From Vibrio algicola (GTDB taxonomy: Bacteria; Pseudomonadota; Gammaproteobacteria; Enterobacterales; Vibrionaceae), in contig NZ_CP045699.1 in assembly GCF_009601765.2 (NCBI RefSeq), positions 1,426,001 to 1,490,000 of the forward strand: a stretch of DNA of 64,000 bases. The letters are read 5' to 3'. The translations under genes and the position numbers were made by a program. The number at the start of each line of letters is the position of its first letter. Position 1 is the stretch's first letter. The notes under the pieces are model-generated. The model did no database searches, was not told the origin of the DNA, and saw only the letters and a list, made by a program, of their open reading frames with translations. Below, piece after piece: positions 27,027-36,284 of this stretch.

Positions 27027-28187
27027 ATGGCGACTTGCATTGGTATTATAGACCAAGATCCTGTGAGACTAATTACTCCACTACTTGATAGCCGATCTGA
27101 ATGCAGCCATATGATTTTTATTGGTGACCGTCGCCAATTTAAAATGTATGAAAGATTAGCTTTTGTTTTAAGCTATCGTGGATTAACCTCTGAATTTTTT
27201 GAAATCTCAAGTGTTGTTGATACTTCAGAAATCAAACGTCATGTTAAAAAACTTGCCGAGCAGCTTATTACACGTGAAAAGGTCATCAAGTTTAATGCCA
27301 GTTGTGGTTTAAGACACCGCCTACTCTCGGTTTATGAAGTTTTTCGCAGTTATAATTGGCCAATTTTTGTGGTCGAACCTTTTAGTGATAAACAGTGCTG
27401 GCTTTATCCTGATTCTCTTGAAGACCGACAAGTACAAGATCATATTCGCATCAGTGATTACCTGACTATTTTTGGCGCTCGCTGCGAATTTCCTGTCACC
27501 GAAATCCCCACCTCTTTAGATGCAAAGTTACACACTCTATGTAAACGCTGGGCCAATAATGCTTTAGAACTCGGCCCAGGTCTAGCCACCCTTAACTACC
27601 TCGCCACCACTTGTCGTAAGGAACAAAAACTCGATGTAGCCTTAACTGAAAAGCAGCAAGGTTATAAAGAACTCGATATGCTGTTGAGTGATTTAGTCGA
27701 TATTCAATTAGCCACTTATGAAAACGGTACTCTCACCTTCCATAATGAAGATGCGCGTCGTTTTTCTAATGGTGAATGGCTAGAAAATTATGTGCACAAT
27801 ATTGTATGCGAAATCCAAGATGAGTTAACAACCATTCAAGACCACTCTTTAAACGTTCAAGTCTATCGCGAAATTGGTGATCGTGAGGTTCGTAATGAAC
27901 TAGATGTTGCTACTGTGGTTAATAACAAGCTGCACATTATCGAATGTAAAACCAAAGGCATGCGTGATGATGGCGATGATACTCTGTATAAACTGGAATC
28001 ATTACGTGATCTATTAGGTGGTTTACAAGCCCGCGCCATGCTCGTCAGTTTTCGTCCTATGCGACATAATGATATATCACGGGCACAAGATTTAGGTTTA
28101 GCTCTAATTGGCCCTGATGAGCTTAAAGATCTCAAAACTTACTTAACAAATTGGTTTAATGACGCAGGAGGCCAAGAAGAGTTATAA
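27027..28187 (+). CDS. Stand-alone CARF-domain nuclease (DUF1887, VC1899/Can2-Card1-like)
   Basis: The 386-residue protein has an N-terminal Rossmann-type CARF domain (about 1-155, starting IGIIDQDPVRLITPLLD). A helical linker follows (~165-245) and then a C-terminal PD-(D/E)xK nuclease. Visible nuclease residues are Glu250 in GEWLENYV, Asp293 in RNELDVATV, the Glu306-Cys-Lys308 (ECK) motif, and the LRDLLGGLQARAMLVS segment. In related Can2/Card1 proteins a cyclic tetra-adenylate from type III CRISPR activates nucleic-acid cleavage. Here the ligand loop reads FNASCGLR instead of the usual N-x-T-G-G-T-K. No cas gene or CRISPR array is visible in 64 kb. It is a single-gene unit with a terminator shared with udp. 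Family assignment is confident; the activating ligand and role are unknown. Confidence 0.88.
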   Translation: MATCIGIIDQDPVRLITPLLDSRSECSHMIFIGDRRQFKMYERLAFVLSYRGLTSEFFEISSVVDTSEIKRHVKKLAEQLITREKVIKFNASCGLRHRLLSVYEVFRSYNWPIFVVEPFSDKQCWLYPDSLEDRQVQDHIRISDYLTIFGARCEFPVTEIPTSLDAKLHTLCKRWANNALELGPGLATLNYLATTCRKEQKLDVALTEKQQGYKELDMLLSDLVDIQLATYENGTLTFHNEDARRFSNGEWLENYVHNIVCEIQDELTTIQDHSLNVQVYREIGDREVRNELDVATVVNNKLHIIECKTKGMRDDGDDTLYKLESLRDLLGGLQARAMLVSFRPMRHNDISRAQDLGLALIGPDELKDLKTYLTNWFNDAGGQEEL

Positions 28188-28240
28188 CTAAAAAATACTC
28201 TTTTTTGGCAACCGTTTTGAACCATTCAAAATTTTAACTG

Positions 28241-28291
28241 AAAAAATGCCCTGACTTAACTCTATTTCTAGTTAAAGTCAGGGCATTTTTG
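28241..28291. terminator. Bidirectional terminator between the CARF gene and udp
   Basis: A 20-base imperfect inverted repeat (AAAAAATGCCCTGACTTAAC with its partner AGTTAAAGTCAGGGCATTTTT) is flanked by A- and T-runs, between two convergent genes. Confidence 0.87.
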
Positions 28292-28318
28292 TTTGCCTTA
28301 AACACTAAACAAAGATAC

Positions 28319-29089
28319 TTACATCAACTTTGCAGCTGCACCGATCACAATTTGTAATGAGTTGTTCTCTGCCGCTTTGAGTTTTTCTTGATCTGGGATT
28401 TCCTCTTGACTGCGGTTTACAATCACTGCCGCCACACAACCTGCGCGTAAGCCTGAACTTGCACACATGGTGAATAAGGTCGCTGATTCCATTTCAAAAT
28501 TTAATACACCCATTTTCTGCCACTCATCCATTGAGCCTTGCAAGCGAGAAAGCACACGACCAGAGAAAGTATCGTAACGCTCTTGTCCTGGGTAGAAAGT
28601 ATCGCTTGATGCAGTAATGCCGGTGTGTACGACCGCGCCAGCTTCTTGTGCAGATTGCTTCATCGCAGTGGCAACATCAAAATCGGCAACCGCTGGAAAT
28701 TCGATTGGAGCAAAATGCGAACTGGCACCATCAAGACGAACAGAGGCAGTAGTCACGATCATATCACCCACATTTAAGTGTGATTGGATCGCACCGGTTG
28801 TGCCAACACGTAAGAAAGTACGCACCCCAAGCTGGGCTAACTCTTCAACCGCAATAGACGTTGACGGACCACCGATACCGGTTGAACAGACCACAATTGG
28901 CTTACCATTTAATTTGGCACGAAAAACAGTATATTCACGGTGACTGGCTAAAAATACAGGCTCATCCATTAATTGTGCGATTTTCTCAACACGACCCGGA
29001 TCGCCAGGAATGATGGCTAAGGTTGCGCCATTTAAGTCGCTTTGGTTAATGCCTAAATGAAATACGTTTGAAGAGTTCGATGCTGTCAC
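28319..29089 (-). CDS. udp: Uridine phosphorylase
   Basis: Udp reversibly cleaves uridine with phosphate to uracil and ribose-1-phosphate for pyrimidine salvage. The 256-residue product is the usual length (E. coli 253). It shows [12 protein letters not shown] (phosphate loop, ~28-39), [29 protein letters not shown] (~97-105) and [14 protein letters not shown] (~197-210), all typical of the NP-I family. A CRP-like site lies about 95-110 bases upstream; CRP and CytR control udp in enterics. Confidence 0.94.
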   Translation of the reverse strand: MTASNSSNVFHLGINQSDLNGATLAIIPGDPGRVEKIAQLMDEPVFLASHREYTVFRAKLNGKPIVVCSTGIGGPSTSIAVEELAQLGVRTFLRVGTTGAIQSHLNVGDMIVTTASVRLDGASSHFAPIEFPAVADFDVATAMKQSAQEAGAVVHTGITASSDTFYPGQERYDTFSGRVLSRLQGSMDEWQKMGVLNFEMESATLFTMCASSGLRAGCVAAVIVNRSQEEIPDQEKLKAAENNSLQIVIGAAAKLM

Positions 29090-29181
29090 GGATGACTCCT
29101 TACAAAAAATAGGTTGGTAAATACAACCGTTTTATTCAAAAAATTGCTTAGCCCTAATCTAGTCAATAACCGAGGACGATT

Positions 29182-29199
29182 GAGTGATCATGCTCACAT
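29182..29199. promoter_or_regulatory. Candidate CRP (cAMP receptor protein) site upstream of udp
   Basis: The sequence GAGTGATCATGCTCACAT contains GTGA-N6-TCAC, the core of the CRP consensus (TGTGA-N6-TCACA). It lies 93 bases upstream of the udp start. udp is a known CRP target in enterics, so context supports it; it was found by eye only. Confidence 0.55.
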
Positions 29200-29283
29200 C
29201 TACCAATGAGCGACATTAATGACATACATAGCTAATCGGTTGCCCTCTCATAATTGGCGCGCTGTGCATCACCACAAAATAGA

Positions 29284-29310
29284 ACAAGCCGAATAATTAT
29301 TTCGGCTTGT
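29284..29310 (-). terminator. Hairpin downstream of the CBS-domain gene
   Basis: A ten-base inverted repeat ACAAGCCGAA / TTCGGCTTGT with a 7-base loop lies 60 bases after the CBS gene stop. The T-run is weak, so it may be a terminator or an mRNA end-stabilising hairpin. Confidence 0.5.
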
Positions 29311-29370
29311 GTCTAAAGGCACTTATACAATCAGTGGCATTGTTGGAGCTTAAAGACTCGAAGCTTAAAT

Positions 29371-29787
29371 CTATACTGGCTTTTTAAAGCAAGTATCATA
29401 ATTATCACTGACCGCTTTTAACACTTCACGGCGTGAAATTATTCCCACTAGCTTTTTATTTTCCACTACTGGATACACTTTAGGTTTGCCAACTTCCATC
29501 ATCTCGGCTAAGGCTAAAACGGACATTTCAGGGCTAATGGTCAGCGCTTCTCTATTCATGCAATCACCCACTGTATGAGTATCTTGGCAGTGGTAACTGA
29601 CTTGCACTAAGCGATTGAGAAGATCTTGCTCTGATAAAAATCCGACGACTTCATGGTTATCGTTAATGACAGGCCCACCAATATTGATGGCATTTAATAC
29701 TTTTTCCATCGCCGTTGACAGTGACATATCTTCGGTAAATGTCACTGCACGTGGACGCATATAATCTCGCACTTTTAAAGATGCCAT
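29371..29787 (-). CDS. CBS-domain pair protein
   Basis: The 138-residue product (start at MASLKVRDYMRPRAVTF; a start 5 codons upstream is possible) consists of two CBS motifs: ~8-60 (VRDYM, then GGPVINDNHEVVGFLSEQDLL) and ~80-130 (YPVVENKKLVGIISRREVL). CBS pairs bind adenosine nucleotides and act as energy or ligand sensors, usually fused to an enzyme or channel; here the pair stands alone. It is unlinked in operon terms to its neighbours. Its ligand and partner are unknown. Confidence 0.85.
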   Translation of the reverse strand: MASLKVRDYMRPRAVTFTEDMSLSTAMEKVLNAINIGGPVINDNHEVVGFLSEQDLLNRLVQVSYHCQDTHTVGDCMNREALTISPEMSVLALAEMMEVGKPKVYPVVENKKLVGIISRREVLKAVSDNYDTCFKKPV

Positions 29788-29923
29788 AAGCACTCCTATC
29801 ATTCATTATCTGTGATGGGCATTTTTGCTGCCCTAAGTTAAGTGTCGTCTAATTTCTTGATTTTACTAAATGGATTTTAACTATTTTATCTATCGTCAAA
29901 CTCAATCAATGATAACTTACGTT

Positions 29924-31462
29924 TTAAGCTTTAGGGTTGGTTTTTGTAAATTGATATAAATCTGGGCGACGATGCTTTAGGTTGGTCACGGAACCTTCAC
30001 TGTGTAATAACTTCAATTTAGACAGATCCACATCGGCATAAATCATCATCTCGGTATTAGGATCGGCTTCGGCGATAATCGCATCATGGGGGAAATACAC
30101 ATCCGATGGTGAAAATACCGCCGATTGCGCATATTGAATGTCCACGTTGTCGACTCTAGGTAAATTACCAACGCTGCCACTTATCGCTACATAACATTCA
30201 TTTTCGATCGCGCGCGCCTGGGCGCAAATTCTCACTCGCAAATAGCCATTTTTAGTATCGGTCCAAAATGGAACAAACAAGATTTGCACCCCTTGTTCGG
30301 CCAACATTCGGCCAAGCTCTGGGAATTCAACATCGTAACAAATCAAAATACCTACTTTTCCGGCATCGGTTTCCATCACTTTAACTTGATTGCCACCTTC
30401 GATTACCCAATCCCATTCTTCATGCGGGGTAATGTGGATCTTATATTGCTCTTCAATACTGCCATCACGATGCAACATATAAGCGACGTTATACATCTTG
30501 CCATCTTGTTGAACCGGCAAGCTGCCAGAAATAATATTGATATTATAGGTCACTGCGAGGTGCGAGAATCGTTGGATAATTTCGCCTGAATATTCACTCA
30601 AATAACGCATAGCCTCAACCGAGCGAAGATCTGGTGCCAGTCCCATTAATGGCGCACTGAAAAATTCTGGGAATAAGGCAAAATCGGACTGATAATTCGC
30701 TAACGAGGTAATAAAGAATTCTGCCTGATTCACCAAATCATCTAGCGACATCACATGACGCATTTGCCATTGTACCACCCCAATTCGGACAATACTTTTT
30801 TCATTTTGGTGGATTGATTCTAATTCTTCTTCATAAAAAATATTATCCCACTCAAGTAGCGTGCCATAACCTTGTGACTTTTCATCTTCTGGTAAGTAAC
30901 CGCGCATCAAGCGTTTAACATCAAAATCATTGGAAAGTTGGAATGACAAAATTGGATCGTGCAGTTCTTGACGTTTCACTTTTTCAATATAATCGCTGAC
31001 CTTCATTTGATCGGAATATTGTTGAAAGCCAGGAATTCGACCACCGGTTAAAATCGCTTTTAAGTTAGCGGCTCGGCATAATTCTTTTCGCGCTTCATAT
31101 AAACGACGGCCTAAGCGCAACCCTCGATAATCTGGGTGCACAAATACATCCAAACCATAAATCGCATCGCCTTTAACATTATGTTGTGCAACATTTTTTA
31201 AATCGACGATATCGGTGTATTTATGTGGCAAAGAGAAACGCGAGTAATCGACTTTAATGGTTAACGCGGCGCCAATAATTTTGCCGTCATCTTCTAGGCA
31301 AATTTGGCCGTCAGGAAATTGGGTCACCAGTTCCATAATGGTGGACTCTGGCCAAGCGCCGCCCACATCTGGAAAAACCAAATCCATTAATGCCGCGAGC
31401 TCGTGATAATCTTCTGGGGTGACAACCCTAAGATTAAGTAACGGGGTATTATTTTCGTCCAT
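29924..31462 (-). CDS. Fusion of GNAT acetyltransferase and carbon-nitrogen hydrolase
   Basis: The 512-residue two-domain protein has an N-terminal GNAT domain (~10-150; YGLDVFVHPDYRGLRLGRRL is the acetyl-CoA loop). A linker and then a C-terminal nitrilase-superfamily amidase follow (~225-505). The nitrilase catalytic triad is intact: Glu266 in LFPEFF, Lys341 in QYKIHI and Cys375 in LICYDVEFPE. This fusion is known as an uncharacterised bifunctional family in many proteobacteria; acylation and hydrolysis of the same amide-containing substrate is a reasonable inference. The gene stands alone between the CBS gene and a divergent MFS gene. Confidence 0.9.
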   Translation of the reverse strand: MDENNTPLLNLRVVTPEDYHELAALMDLVFPDVGGAWPESTIMELVTQFPDGQICLEDDGKIIGAALTIKVDYSRFSLPHKYTDIVDLKNVAQHNVKGDAIYGLDVFVHPDYRGLRLGRRLYEARKELCRAANLKAILTGGRIPGFQQYSDQMKVSDYIEKVKRQELHDPILSFQLSNDFDVKRLMRGYLPEDEKSQGYGTLLEWDNIFYEEELESIHQNEKSIVRIGVVQWQMRHVMSLDDLVNQAEFFITSLANYQSDFALFPEFFSAPLMGLAPDLRSVEAMRYLSEYSGEIIQRFSHLAVTYNINIISGSLPVQQDGKMYNVAYMLHRDGSIEEQYKIHITPHEEWDWVIEGGNQVKVMETDAGKVGILICYDVEFPELGRMLAEQGVQILFVPFWTDTKNGYLRVRICAQARAIENECYVAISGSVGNLPRVDNVDIQYAQSAVFSPSDVYFPHDAIIAEADPNTEMMIYADVDLSKLKLLHSEGSVTNLKHRRPDLYQFTKTNPKA

Positions 31463-31661
31463 GAGTATTCCTTCCTTGTATTCTTATTCCATTATGCAAT
31501 CTAGATTAAAAATTTCCAGTGAGCAAACAAGGATTTATGAGAAATTCATTCTCTGTTTGCTTATTTAATCATCATTACCTCCACACTTATCAATTAGTGG
31601 TAGGTTTAGATTATTGATCTTGCTAAACTATCGGCGAATTTTTCTTCGACATGTTGCTATT

Positions 31662-32849
31662 ATGAAACGCTTAATCTATTCGTTCTTTCCCGGTTCTCAA
31701 CCCGATCGTATCACTACCTCTTTGCTCTTTAGTTGCTTCTTTGTTGGGATTGCAGGGGCTTTTACCGCGCCGGTAATGAGTTTATTCATCTCGGAAGAAG
31801 TTGGCGCTCGCCCATTATTGATCGGCATTTTCTTTATGGTGATGACCATTTCTGGCGTGCTAATCAGCCAAGTGATCGGTTGGTGGTCGGATCATGGTAT
31901 TGATCGAAAACGCTTAATCTTAGTATGTAACATCATGGGCGCACTGGGTTTTATGATCTTTGCCTTCAACCGTAATTATTGGGTATTACTCGCCTGCTCG
32001 GCTATTTTTATTAGCACCACTTCTGCCTCTATTCCGCAAATCTTTGCTTTAGCACGAGAAATTCTAGATCGCAGCACCAAACCTTCCGAAAAATTCAGCA
32101 CCGTACTGAGAGCCCAAATTTCCTTAGGCTGGGTGATTGGCCCACCGATCGCGTTCTTTATTGCCACTGGGTTTGGTTTTACTCAGCTGTTTTTATTAGC
32201 TGCATTTATGTTTGTTATTTTATGTATCGTGATCCACAAAACTTTTCCAACCATAGAGCCCACCCCTAAAAACCCAACAGAGATCGATGAATCGTTGTGG
32301 AAAGACAAAAATATTATGCTGCTCTCGATTGCATTCGTGTTTATGTATTGCTCGAATAATATGTATTTGATCAGTATGCCGCTGTACATCACGACCAATT
32401 TACACATGGACTCGGCCGTGGCGGGTTGGATGATGGGAACCGCCGCATTTATTGAAATTCCAATCATGTTGTTATGTGGCAGCTATGCGGCACGGTTTGG
32501 CAAAAAACCTATGATGATGGTCTCGATTGTCGCCGGTGCTTTGTTTTATGTTGGCATCATAGTCAACACCAGCTTAAGCGGTTTTATCGCGTTGCAAATT
32601 CTGAATGGGGTATTTATTGGCGTAACGGCGGCGCTTGGGATCTCTTTTTTCCAAGATCTTAAACCCAAGAAAATGGGGCAAGTTACCACTCTTTACTCTA
32701 ATGCGATTAAAACCGGCGGAATATTAGGCGGCGCATTTGCTGGCAGCATAGCTGAGTACTTTGGTTTTCATGCGGTGTTTTTTGTTTCGGCAGCCATGAC
32801 TCTTGTCGCCCTGTTAGCGATGTGGACGGTAAAAGAAGCAAAAGCCTAG
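31662..32849 (+). CDS. MFS sugar efflux transporter (SetA/SetB-like)
   Basis: The 395-residue product (start at MKRLIYSFFPGSQPDR, 31662; an upstream frame extension to 31614 is not conserved-looking) has twelve hydrophobic segments in two halves. The central loop (~195-220) carries PTPKNPTEIDESLWKDK. The cytoplasmic loop WWSDHGIDRKRLI after helix 2 is the MFS motif A, and SAGSIAEYFGFHAVFFVS-like end helices resemble the sugar-efflux (Set) subfamily. Export of glucosides or lactose-like sugars is inferred. It ends in a terminator that overlaps the end of the convergent diguanylate cyclase gene. Confidence 0.8.
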   Translation: MKRLIYSFFPGSQPDRITTSLLFSCFFVGIAGAFTAPVMSLFISEEVGARPLLIGIFFMVMTISGVLISQVIGWWSDHGIDRKRLILVCNIMGALGFMIFAFNRNYWVLLACSAIFISTTSASIPQIFALAREILDRSTKPSEKFSTVLRAQISLGWVIGPPIAFFIATGFGFTQLFLLAAFMFVILCIVIHKTFPTIEPTPKNPTEIDESLWKDKNIMLLSIAFVFMYCSNNMYLISMPLYITTNLHMDSAVAGWMMGTAAFIEIPIMLLCGSYAARFGKKPMMMVSIVAGALFYVGIIVNTSLSGFIALQILNGVFIGVTAALGISFFQDLKPKKMGQVTTLYSNAIKTGGILGGAFAGSIAEYFGFHAVFFVSAAMTLVALLAMWTVKEAKA

Positions 32850-32862
32850 CAGTAAAAAGCCA

Positions 32863-32911
32863 TAAAAAAACCACAGTCAACGCTTATTCTTAAGCGCTAG
32901 ACTGTGGTTAT
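32863..32911. terminator. Bidirectional terminator overlapping the diguanylate cyclase stop codon
   Basis: An outer stem AACCACAGTC / GACTGTGGTT encloses a second stem (CGCTTA / TAAGCG) and is preceded by an A7 run. One arm lies inside the last codons of the diguanylate cyclase gene (stop at 32897-32899). Confidence 0.8.
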
Positions 32912-34027
32912 ACTATTATTTTTATTGAAGGATGATAAGTCTAATATCAGCTCACTCTTACCTGATTTATGGGCTAATTGTTTCGCTTCATACATCTTTC
33001 TATCCGCACGATGCACTAAGTTTTCAATATCAAAACCATTCTCAGGTGAAATTTCGGCCCCACCGACACTTAATGTGATATCGAGTGGCTTGATTTTATC
33101 GAATTCAGCAAATAAGCGATCGCAATAAAAGGTCAAGTTTTCAACTTTGGTATTAGGTAATAAAATACAGAATTCATCACCGCCGTTACGCGCTGCAGTT
33201 TCTGCTTTGCGAACCGTTGATTCAATAGCTTTCGCCACTGCAACTAATACCTCATCACCGACTTTATGCCCATGGGTATCATTCACTTGTTTAAATTTAT
33301 TAATATCAATAAATAGTAGTGAAAAATAACCTTCGCTACGTTGTGCTATCGCGGCATCTTTTTCAAGTTGTTCATAAAACGCGCGTTGATTATATAAATT
33401 GGTCAATGGATCTCGCATCGATAATTCAGTCAATTGACGAGTACGTAGCGCAACTTGGTCTTCTAAGCTTGCAGCATATTTTTCAAGTTGGGTATTGACG
33501 ATTTCAACTTCATTTTGCAATGCCGCAATGTAAGTCTCAAACACAAATTGATTATCAAAATACAATAATTTACGTACCGCTCGTTTAAGCGCGAGCGAAT
33601 CGATATCATACTCTCCTGCATTATCATCGATCATATCTTCAATTAATAATTGCAGCTGATTAATACCCGACAAATACAACTTCGGACTTAGGCCAATGCG
33701 GTGATGAATTTTACCAATGCGTAATCGCTTATCGACGTATTCAGATTGATAGTCTCCACTAAACAGATCCAATACATATTGGCTCATACTATTATGCAAA
33801 TTACTTAACGTTTCTCTATCGCCAATAATTAAGGAGATTTCAGGAATTGAAGTTTGCAATATATAGAATTCATTAACCAGTGCTGGCACTAATGGTTCTA
33901 CCCAAGAACGTGATGATTTAAGTAAATCACTATCTTGTTCTGTAAATCCCATAAAATACTTACGACGTTCAATTTCATGTTCGCCAATTCTTAATTGTTC
34001 AGACAATGTTTGATGTACTTGAGCCAT
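32897..34027 (-). CDS. Globin-coupled sensor diguanylate cyclase
   Basis: The 376-residue product (start MAQVHQTLSEQLRIG at 34027; the frame extends to 34081) has an N-terminal globin-coupled-sensor domain (~20-160). It shows the heme-pocket motif RIGKIHHRIGLSPKLYL, with the proximal His at about 109. A coiled linker (~165-205) precedes a GGDEF domain (~205-365) with an intact active site NGGDEF (282-286). The product would be c-di-GMP, with O2 or another gas as the likely signal, as in DosC-type enzymes. The product-inhibition site normally RxxD reads RKAE (273-276), so feedback inhibition may be altered. The stop codon lies within the terminator hairpin. Confidence 0.9.
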   Translation of the reverse strand: MAQVHQTLSEQLRIGEHEIERRKYFMGFTEQDSDLLKSSRSWVEPLVPALVNEFYILQTSIPEISLIIGDRETLSNLHNSMSQYVLDLFSGDYQSEYVDKRLRIGKIHHRIGLSPKLYLSGINQLQLLIEDMIDDNAGEYDIDSLALKRAVRKLLYFDNQFVFETYIAALQNEVEIVNTQLEKYAASLEDQVALRTRQLTELSMRDPLTNLYNQRAFYEQLEKDAAIAQRSEGYFSLLFIDINKFKQVNDTHGHKVGDEVLVAVAKAIESTVRKAETAARNGGDEFCILLPNTKVENLTFYCDRLFAEFDKIKPLDITLSVGGAEISPENGFDIENLVHRADRKMYEAKQLAHKSGKSELILDLSSFNKNNSITTV

Positions 34028-34230
34028 AGTTTCGCTTCTCTTTAAACTTTGTATCAGCTTATCACTTCTTGGCCAAAACATAACAAAAATAACCTCTTCA
34101 CTCGTAAAAAAACGCTTCCTTTTAGTGGTTGATTTTATCTTTTAACCTTAAAGCCATGCGATTGATTGCAAATAGCAATTTAGGCATGATTTAATAGATT
34201 AAATATTGAGTCATACAAGGCAAAATACAA

Positions 34231-35079
34231 ATGGAATTATTCTCTCATGCACACGCATTAGTAGTGGAAGGTGGGGCTATGCGTGGCATTTTCTCTTCTG
34301 GGGTACTCGACCATTTTATTGACACGGATTATACCTCGTTTGATTTTTGTTTAGGGGTTTCTGCCGGCTCAACCAGTTTGGCCTCTTGGCTCGCCAATCA
34401 AAAAATACGAACCTACACCGTGATAACCGATTACTCCTGCCGACCAGAATTTATTCGCTTTGGGCGCTTTTTAAAAGGGGGTCATTGGCTCGATTTAGAT
34501 TGGTTATGGCAAATCACTATTGATGAAATCCCTATTGATACTGAAGCATTATTTGCTCAACCTATCCCGTTGTATGTGGTAACAACCAATGTAGAGACAG
34601 GGAAGGCCCATTACATTGCAGCCACCCCAACTAATGTGGTCGAGTTATTAAAAGCCTCTTGTTCGGTGCCGCTTGCTTATCGACATTTCCCTATGATTGA
34701 ACAGCAACCGATGACTGATGGCGGCGTGGCCGATTCTATTCCAGTAGAAAAAGCCTACCAGATGGGCGCCAAAGAAATTACCGTCATTTTGTCGCGCCCT
34801 TTAGGCTATATAAAAAAAACTAGCAGAGCGCCGTGGTTAACACGCAAATTTTTAGCTCGTCATCCTAATTTGGCAGAAGCTGCGCTACAACGAGCTCAGA
34901 TATATAACCGCACCATCAATTTTATTAACAATCCACCGCATGATTGTATTATTCATGTGATTGCCCCACCCGATGACTTCCCCGTTGGCCGTTTAACCAA
35001 AGACCGACAAAAGCTAGATATTGGTTATCAAATGGGTGTCGAACAGGCCAAGCATTACCTCAGTACAATAAATAATTAA
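34231..35079 (+). CDS. Patatin-like phospholipase family protein
   Basis: The 282-residue patatin-fold hydrolase shows an oxyanion hole (EGGAMRG, 13-19), the nucleophile elbow GVSAGS with Ser44, and the catalytic Asp163 in MTDGGVADS. The dyad is complete, so lipid acyl-hydrolase activity is likely. There is no signal peptide, so it is probably cytoplasmic or membrane-peripheral. The length and the YNRTINFINNPP segment are like the YjjU-type family. Single gene; the next gene starts 125 bases later. The substrate is unknown. Confidence 0.88.
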   Translation: MELFSHAHALVVEGGAMRGIFSSGVLDHFIDTDYTSFDFCLGVSAGSTSLASWLANQKIRTYTVITDYSCRPEFIRFGRFLKGGHWLDLDWLWQITIDEIPIDTEALFAQPIPLYVVTTNVETGKAHYIAATPTNVVELLKASCSVPLAYRHFPMIEQQPMTDGGVADSIPVEKAYQMGAKEITVILSRPLGYIKKTSRAPWLTRKFLARHPNLAEAALQRAQIYNRTINFINNPPHDCIIHVIAPPDDFPVGRLTKDRQKLDIGYQMGVEQAKHYLSTINN

Positions 35080-35204
35080 TGCTTAATTAAACAACACGTG
35101 CCATGGTAACTTTTTTGTACATTTGTTGATTTGTCATTCATCCACATTGGCGCGATTTACCAGCATGTGGATGATGAGATCGCGGTTAAGATTAGAGGTT
35201 TTAC

Positions 35205-36122
35205 ATGGATGCTCGCAGCGTATTTCTTATTTTATTAGTGGTGTTTGTCTGGGGCATTAATTTCGTCATTATTACGCTAGGGCTACAAGACATGCCGCCT
35301 TTTTTACTGGCAGGCTCTCGTTTCATTTTTGTCGCATTGCCTCTCATTTTTTTCATACCAAAACCTCAAGTGCCTTGGCGCTGGATTATTTGGTATGGCT
35401 TAACCATCAGTTTTGGTCAATTTGCGTTTTTATTCTACGCCTTACATGTTGGAATGCCATCGGGTCAAGCCTCACTCATATTACAAATGCAGGTGTTCGT
35501 AACTGCTATTCTAGGAGTGACTATTTATAAAGATACAATAAATCGACTGCAACTCTTCGGTGGTTTTATCGCGTTTAGTGGCGTGGTCTGTTTGTTGATA
35601 GGCGTATTAGACACCCATATCAGTTTTGCCGGTTATTTTTTCACCTTGTGTGCGGCATGTTCTTGGGGTGTAGGCAACATTTGTAACCGCACTATTTCAG
35701 TGCGCTACCCGCATACCAATATGATCCACTTGGTTGTTTGGGCCTCTTTAGTCCCAGTGTTGCCATTCTTCATTTCAAGTTATTTGTTAGATAATAGAGA
35801 GTTAGTGATCCAAGCGATAAGCTACCCTACCTTATCCAGTGGCTTAACGATTGTGTACCTTGCTTTTGCTGCCTCATTATTTTGCTACAGCGCTTGGGGA
35901 TTTGTGATCGCCAAACATGGCACCGCTAACGTGGTGCCTTTTGCGCTTCTCGTGCCGGTGATCGGATTATTTTCAGGTTCGTTTATTTTAGGCGAAACAC
36001 TGAATTCGCTACAATTTATGGGTTGCGGCATCATCATCATTGGCTTGTGTATTTATATTTTTAATCAAAAAATCAAGTTATGGGTACAAAACCAAAGAGA
36101 CTCTGGTTTTAATGCCAATTAG
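35205..36122 (+). CDS. EamA (DMT) family transporter
   Basis: The 305-residue protein has ten hydrophobic helices forming the two EamA repeats (~5-135 and ~145-290). The start SVFLILLVVFVWGINFVII resembles the O-acetylserine/cysteine exporter EamA (YdeD) subgroup, as does PFLLAGSRFIFVALPL. Export of amino-acid metabolites is inferred only. The gene stands alone on the plus strand. Confidence 0.87.
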   Translation: MDARSVFLILLVVFVWGINFVIITLGLQDMPPFLLAGSRFIFVALPLIFFIPKPQVPWRWIIWYGLTISFGQFAFLFYALHVGMPSGQASLILQMQVFVTAILGVTIYKDTINRLQLFGGFIAFSGVVCLLIGVLDTHISFAGYFFTLCAACSWGVGNICNRTISVRYPHTNMIHLVVWASLVPVLPFFISSYLLDNRELVIQAISYPTLSSGLTIVYLAFAASLFCYSAWGFVIAKHGTANVVPFALLVPVIGLFSGSFILGETLNSLQFMGCGIIIIGLCIYIFNQKIKLWVQNQRDSGFNAN

Positions 36123-36284
36123 ACCAATGATCGTCGCCTTTACAACTCTATAAGTTACATAAAAAAGCGATAATGGTCGTTTTGTTCTGTATCCGTATGT
36201 GGCTTATCTTTGTTATACAAGCCAATCAAGCGAATAAAGAGTAGAATAATAGCCATCACTTAATGACATACAACAAGGAAACGT

